DNA of 23,050 nucleotides, taken from a virus. The stretch lies in the IMG/VR virus record IMGVR_UViG_3300044623_000842, positions 1 to 23,050 of that record. The stretch is one strand, 5' to 3'. The position numbers and the translations under genes are program-made. The notes below the pieces were generated by a model that did not search any database, was not told the DNA's origin, and saw nothing but the letters and a program-made list of their open reading frames with translations. Positions 20,903 to 23,050 of this stretch are shown piece by piece (within the stretch, counting starts at the first letter, position 1; each line of letters opens with the position of its first letter).

Positions 20903-20967
20903 AAATAGCATCGCCGAGACGCTGCGGGGGCGTTTCAAGACGCCCCGCGCTCGGCGGCCATTTTTGA
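20899..20967. terminator. Large imperfect inverted repeat, bidirectional-terminator-like
   Basis: Three nested arms pair around the loop TTCAAG (20934-20939): TCAAAAAT 20899-20906 with ATTTTTGA 20960-20967; CGCCGAG 20912-20918 with CTCGGCG 20950-20956; and GCGGGGGCGT 20924-20933 with ACGCCCCGC 20940-20948 (one bulged G). The GC-rich core is flanked by an A-run on the left and a T-run on the right, so in either direction a stem is followed by U residues in RNA. It could stop leftward read-through from 21228 and rightward antisense transcription. A structured origin element is the alternative. Confidence 0.6.
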
Positions 20968-21170
20968 GAACCCCCGATTCCGGATTGCGAAACTCGGAAG
21001 CAGTGGATCCGGAGGGTAGGAGGTAGGGGTATCGGAGCACTGAAACCGGAATGGCTGGTCCGATGGATGGATATGGATGCCTCGCAATCGATCAGAAAGG
21101 GGTCGCCAGTGCGTCGGAGGGTGGCTTCCGCATCAAATTGCGAAAGCGGTATCCGCGGGGCTGGAAACGG
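20968..21170. other. Non-coding stretch without recognised features
   Basis: Between the large inverted repeat and the terminator at 21174 I see no credible gene on either strand. The plus-strand frame beginning at 21051 runs antisense over a better-supported leftward gene. There are G/A-rich tracts (such as GGAGGGTAGGAGGTAGGGG near 21011-21029) but no tRNA fold and no clear promoter. Confidence 0.5.
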
Positions 21171-21173
21171 AAA

Positions 21174-21198
21174 GCCCCCGGATGGGTGGTCCGAGGGC
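21174..21198 (-). terminator. Leftward intrinsic terminator
   Basis: GCCCCCGGA (21174-21182) pairs with TCCGAGGGC (21190-21198), nine positions with one mismatch, around a 7-base loop. On the minus strand the stem is followed by TTTCCGTTT. It lies about 30 bases past the stop of the leftward gene at 21228-21428, where an end-of-operon signal is expected. The T-run is short, so strength may be moderate. Confidence 0.6.
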
Positions 21199-21227
21199 TC
21201 CGCGGAGTGGTGATGGGGATGTTTGGC

Positions 21228-21428
21228 CTACTCGGCAATGAAGAAGTCCGCCTCCTCGCCGTTCATCGTCACGCCGTCCACCCATGTCAGACCAATGCAG
21301 TCATCGTTGTAGTCGAACCGGATCAGGAAGTCATTGAGCTTGGGAGCGTATATCACTCGGTACCCATGGTTCTTCCAATGCACAGTCTTGCCATCTATCA
21401 CAGCCGACTTGATCTCGCTTAGTGTCAT
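21228..21428 (-). CDS. Small phage protein with VHWxN ... GLTWVDGV motif
   Basis: A 66-residue protein on the minus strand from ATG 21426-21428; a GTG at 21477-21479 would add 17 residues but would overlap the upstream gene. It reads MTLSEIKSAVIDGKTVHWKN, then YRVIYAPKLNDFLIRFDYND, and CIGLTWVDGVTMNGEEADFF. This strand-rich pattern (TVHWxN near the start, GLTWxDG and xxDFF at the end) is one I recall from small uncharacterised phage and plasmid proteins. It is the last gene of a leftward pair and is followed by a hairpin terminator. Confidence 0.65.
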   Translation of the reverse strand: MTLSEIKSAVIDGKTVHWKNHGYRVIYAPKLNDFLIRFDYNDDCIGLTWVDGVTMNGEEADFFIAE

Positions 21429-21451
21429 ATCGTTGGCCAGTTGTTTGTATA

Positions 21452-21640
21452 TCAGCGCAGATTGAAAGCCTCTCGCCACGCCAGATAGTCGTGCGTCAGG
21501 TCCGTCGAGAATCGGTACACACCGATGTCAGGCATGCCGTCAGCTCGGAGACAGGTGACGAATAGCCACCGCTCACCGCACATCACGAAGGACTCCTCGC
21601 AGTCACGCAGACGCAGGAAGGGAACAAGGGGAATGCTCAT
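21452..21640 (-). CDS. Small protein, unknown
   Basis: A 62-residue protein on the minus strand from ATG 21638-21640; a GTG at 21650-21652 would add four residues. It begins MSIPLVPFLRLRDCEESFVM and continues CGERWLFVTCLRADGMPDIG, then a DLTHDYLAWREAF helix. The mix of strands and a final helix looks folded, but no family is recognised. It lies 23 bases upstream of the gene at 21228-21428 and probably shares its transcript. A weak promoter-like pair overlaps a repeat just upstream. Confidence 0.5.
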   Translation of the reverse strand: MSIPLVPFLRLRDCEESFVMCGERWLFVTCLRADGMPDIGVYRFSTDLTHDYLAWREAFNLR

Positions 21641-21650
21641 GTCGGGGCAC

Positions 21651-21678
21651 ACCCTACCGCTCCATGCTCAGTCGTCAA
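21651..21678 (-). promoter_or_regulatory. Weak candidate leftward promoter
   Basis: On the minus strand TTGACG (plus 21673-21678) and TAGGGT (plus 21651-21656) are 16 bases apart. The -10 match is poor and the start codon would follow within a few bases. The spacer consists largely of the 18-bp repeat described separately, so the real signal could be that repeat. Confidence 0.3.
21654..21671. repeat. 18-bp direct repeat, copy 1
   Basis: CTACCGCTCCATGCTCAG here is exactly repeated at 21711-21728, a period of 57 bases. Both copies are in the non-coding region upstream of the leftward gene pair. Confidence 0.85.
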
Positions 21679-21710
21679 GTAGGAAAGTGTGGGGATGGAA
21701 TAAATCGCTT

Positions 21711-21728
21711 CTACCGCTCCATGCTCAG
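21711..21728. repeat. 18-bp direct repeat, copy 2
   Basis: Exact copy of 21654-21671. Flanking bases differ, so the unit is limited to 18 bp and may be a protein-binding or phage-specific promoter element. Confidence 0.85.
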
Positions 21729-21945
21729 GCTCCGCGGGTTCCGGATTTCGAGTTTCCGAATTCCGAATCTGGTATGGGGTATGGGCCGGTGCGGGAGATC
21801 CTGGCGCGAGGGCGGAGGGGTAGGACATCGAGTGTCTCACCTGGTAGGACATTGGATGTCCGATGGGGGGGGGCGAAACCTGGCGGAGTGGTTGACTGGC
21901 AAGGAAGGAAGGAAGGGAACCGAGTGGACGCCGGATCCGGGCAAC
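21729..21945. other. Non-coding control region with dyads and simple repeats
   Basis: No convincing gene is seen on either strand; plus-strand frames here have repetitive Gly/Arg/Ser composition. It holds TTCCGAATTCCGAA near 21756-21769, the paired dyads at 21823-21861, a nine-G run at 21865-21873 and four AAGG units at 21901-21916. It lies between a leftward terminator and the next leftward genes, so it is likely their upstream control region. Confidence 0.5.
21823..21861. promoter_or_regulatory. Paired operator-like dyads, 24 bp apart
   Basis: GGACAT-TGG-ATGTCC (21847-21861) is a perfect 6-bp dyad with a 3-base centre. A related, imperfect copy GGACAT-CGA-GTGTCT lies at 21823-21837. Both are preceded by GTA, and their centres are 24 bp apart, as for the dyads at 20859-20899. 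A regulator binding pair is inferred; no clear promoter is seen beside it. Confidence 0.4.
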
Positions 21946-21972
21946 AAAAAGCCCCTAGGGGGAACCTAGGGG
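21946..21972 (-). terminator. Leftward intrinsic terminator
   Basis: CCCCTAGG (21952-21959) and CCTAGGGG (21965-21972) form a perfect 8-bp stem with a 5-base loop. On the minus strand it is followed by C and TTTTTGTTG, the classical form. It lies 27 bases after the stop of the 30-residue membrane protein and ends the right-hand leftward operon. Confidence 0.85.
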
Positions 21973-21998
21973 ATGCGGGGGAATGATTGGCCTACTCG

Positions 21999-22091
21999 TC
22001 AACCGTTCCCGGCTAGGGCTGAGAGAACCATAAGGGCGACGAAGAAAGCGCCAAGCAGCAAGTAGCCCAAGGCGCGGAATAGGTCGCTCAT
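21999..22091 (-). CDS. 30-residue single-span membrane microprotein
   Basis: On the minus strand, ATG 22089-22091 overlaps the stop of the preceding gene (ATGA), and the frame ends at TGA 21999-22001. The product starts MSDLFRALGYLLLGAFFVAL and ends MVLSALAGNG: one transmembrane helix after a short polar start. Start/stop coupling and the terminator shortly downstream support a real gene despite its size. It may be a small holin-like or membrane regulatory peptide; no family is recognised. Confidence 0.6.
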   Translation of the reverse strand: MSDLFRALGYLLLGAFFVALMVLSALAGNG

Positions 22092-22429
22092 ACCGCGTAC
22101 CTTTCGGCAATGTCTCCCCAACAGCAGAGACGATAGTGCCCGTTGAACTTCAAAACCGTCGTTACGTATGGGTCACCTACGTTCAGGTAATAGCACCAAC
22201 CCTTTTCGGTCTCGAAAGCCTCAACCCCATGGGTCTCGAGCAATTCGTTAAGGCATTCCATCCGGAGGTCACGGGTTGATGGCGGGTTGTAGCATTCCCG
22301 AACCCGTGCAGCGCCCGCGGGCAATTGCTCGAGCTCACGACGGCTCATCCGGAAGATCTCCTTCGCCCGCTTTCCCTTTCCGGGGAAAACTGCCTCGAGC
22401 GAATTGACAGGGGGGGAAAGGAATTTCAC
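22088..22429 (-). CDS. Small phage protein, unknown, with GWCYYLNVGDPYVTT motif
   Basis: A 113-residue protein on the minus strand from ATG 22427-22429, overlapping the upstream stop. Residues 1-40 are basic and polar. Residues about 57-110 look folded: MECLNELLETHGVEAFE, then GWCYYLNVGDPYVTTVLKFN, and YRLCCWGDIAERY. The HGVE...YLNxGDPYxxTLL-like pattern is one I recall from uncharacterised phage proteins. A C7 run in the coding strand near codons 6-7 could be prone to slippage or sequencing error. It is the middle gene of a three-gene leftward operon. Confidence 0.6.
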   Translation of the reverse strand: MKFLSPPVNSLEAVFPGKGKRAKEIFRMSRRELEQLPAGAARVRECYNPPSTRDLRMECLNELLETHGVEAFETEKGWCYYLNVGDPYVTTVLKFNGHYRLCCWGDIAERYAV

Positions 22430-23050
22430 TTGGTCACTCCTTCCTTGAAATGCGTGGCTCCGGTTCCATGGGGGGGAATATGGACGGACTCGAGACCATT
22501 ACGGGATCCCGCGCATAGCAGGCACTCAGCGCAAGGGGTTCCGATGCGCTCACTGGCGCAAAGCGACTCGCCCACCGAAGCTTCGGAGCCGACGCGAAAG
22601 GTTGACCAGCCAAGGGAACGGGCGATCACAAGTTCAGCCACGCTGTCAACGGAGGCCATCAAAAGGGAACGCCAGCCTTGCAAGCTAGGCTTGCGCCATT
22701 GATGGGTGTAACCTGTCCATCCGGAAGAAGCGCCAGCAATGGCCAGTGCAAGGCTAAGGGGCAAGTGTGTGGGGTCTCCGTAGGCTCCGAAACGGACCCG
22801 GCGCCCGGTGAAAACCTCGAGGCTGCGCAGCAAGGGATAATTGCCCGCTTGCCACGCCCGCCAGATCCCCAGTGGAGCTTGGCCTACGTTGACGTAGCAG
22901 GAACGACCGGAGCCGTCGCCGTTGCCCCGATGGACGCATGATCCGCAGATCAAACGGTCCAACCCTTCCTTGATTGCGCGGACGGGGTCCATGGCTTTGA
23001 CAAGAATCCAAATTTGGATCATATCGCCCGTCTTCCGGTTGTCGGAAGGG
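22426..23050 (-). CDS. DUF7227-like phage/plasmid protein, 5' end outside window
   Basis: The minus-strand frame is open to the window edge. The codons before ATG 23020-23022 encode SDNRKTGDM, which fits the NxKTGxMxQxWIL opening I remember for this family, so the true start lies beyond the window. The visible part is 207 residues: ICGSCVHRG, SCYVNVGQAPLGIWRAWQAG, VRFGAYGDPTHLP, TGYTHQWR, LMASVDS, GWSTFRV, and C-terminal CAECLLC. These ordered motifs with conserved Cys residues strongly mark the family, found in phages and plasmids; I believe it is DUF7227 but cannot confirm the number. The function is unknown; the cysteines suggest a metal site. Its stop overlaps the next start. Confidence 0.75.
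   Translation of the reverse strand, partial: PSDNRKTGDMIQIWILVKAMDPVRAIKEGLDRLICGSCVHRGNGDGSGRSCYVNVGQAPLGIWRAWQAGNYPLLRSLEVFTGRRVRFGAYGDPTHLPLSLALAIAGASSGWTGYTHQWRKPSLQGWRSLLMASVDSVAELVIARSLGWSTFRVGSEASVGESLCASERIGTPCAECLLCAGSRNGLESVHIPPHGTGATHFKEGVTK

Noticed and set aside
21051-21422. Plus-strand frame of 123 codons
   Set aside because: It is antisense to the better-supported leftward gene at 21228-21428, crosses its terminator hairpin, and has a Gly/Arg-rich product without recognisable structure.
21525-21986. Plus-strand frames over 21525-21986
   Set aside because: They run antisense to a leftward gene and through dyads, G-runs and a terminator; composition is repetitive Gly/Arg/Ser/Pro.
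23006-23023. Perfect palindrome ATCCAAATTTGGAT with an adjacent TATGAT, taken first as an operator and promoter for the rightmost leftward gene
   Set aside because: The reading frame continues upstream through these bases to the window edge and encodes a family-like KTGDM-IQIWIL opening, so the palindrome is inside coding sequence.
23032-23048. CTTCCG / CGGAAG inverted repeat at the right edge
   Set aside because: It lies in the same open coding frame, is only 6 bp and has no T-run.

Overview
The window looks like part of a tailed, probably podovirus-type (T7-like virion) phage or prophage genome of moderately high GC. Hand counts on single 60-base lines give about 60-67 % GC in most coding sequence, with local dips to about 38-47 %. 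No integrase, rRNA, tRNA or host housekeeping gene is visible, and I cannot assign a host. Many starts have no clear Shine-Dalgarno sequence, while others carry a strong GGAGG. Both window edges cut through open reading frames.

Layout. (1) 1-10010, rightward: the end of a virion module. It holds the C-terminal part of a tail-hub-like protein, a small GNAT/gp13-like protein, three tightly packed internal-virion-type proteins (Ala/Gln-rich, Pro-rich, coiled-coil) and a 1728-residue multidomain protein with a HEIGH metallopeptidase-like motif. (2) 10028-10237: a short excisionase/MerR-type HTH protein behind a candidate promoter carrying direct and inverted repeats. (3) 10234-14002: a recombination and replication module with a RecT-like annealing protein, a PDDEXK (RecE/YqaJ-type) exonuclease, a DUF669/SSB-like protein, a superfamily 2 helicase, a 45-residue membrane microprotein and a RuvC-like resolvase. 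(4) 13999-18423: about seventeen small genes, most joined by 4-base ATGA/GTGA overlaps. Several are paralogous coiled-coil proteins, others are HTH, RHH or Cys-rich. (5) 18444-20300: a primase-helicase fusion. (6) 20239-23050: a leftward arm with six genes in three transcription units, set off by candidate promoters, paired dyads and leftward intrinsic terminators.

How it fits together. Annealase, exonuclease, SSB-like protein, helicase, resolvase and primase-helicase form a self-contained phage replication and recombination set. The long chain of overlapping small genes between resolvase and primase is probably co-transcribed and translationally coupled. The leftward arm converges on the end of the primase-helicase gene and carries its own controls. 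The most interesting items are the linker-delimited giant virion protein, the paralogous coiled-coil cassette array with re-used gene junctions, a pair of proteins with the same two modules in opposite order, the two dyad pairs that share a 24-bp spacing, and two membrane microproteins. Functional names rest on motif reading and remembered family resemblance; no database search was possible.
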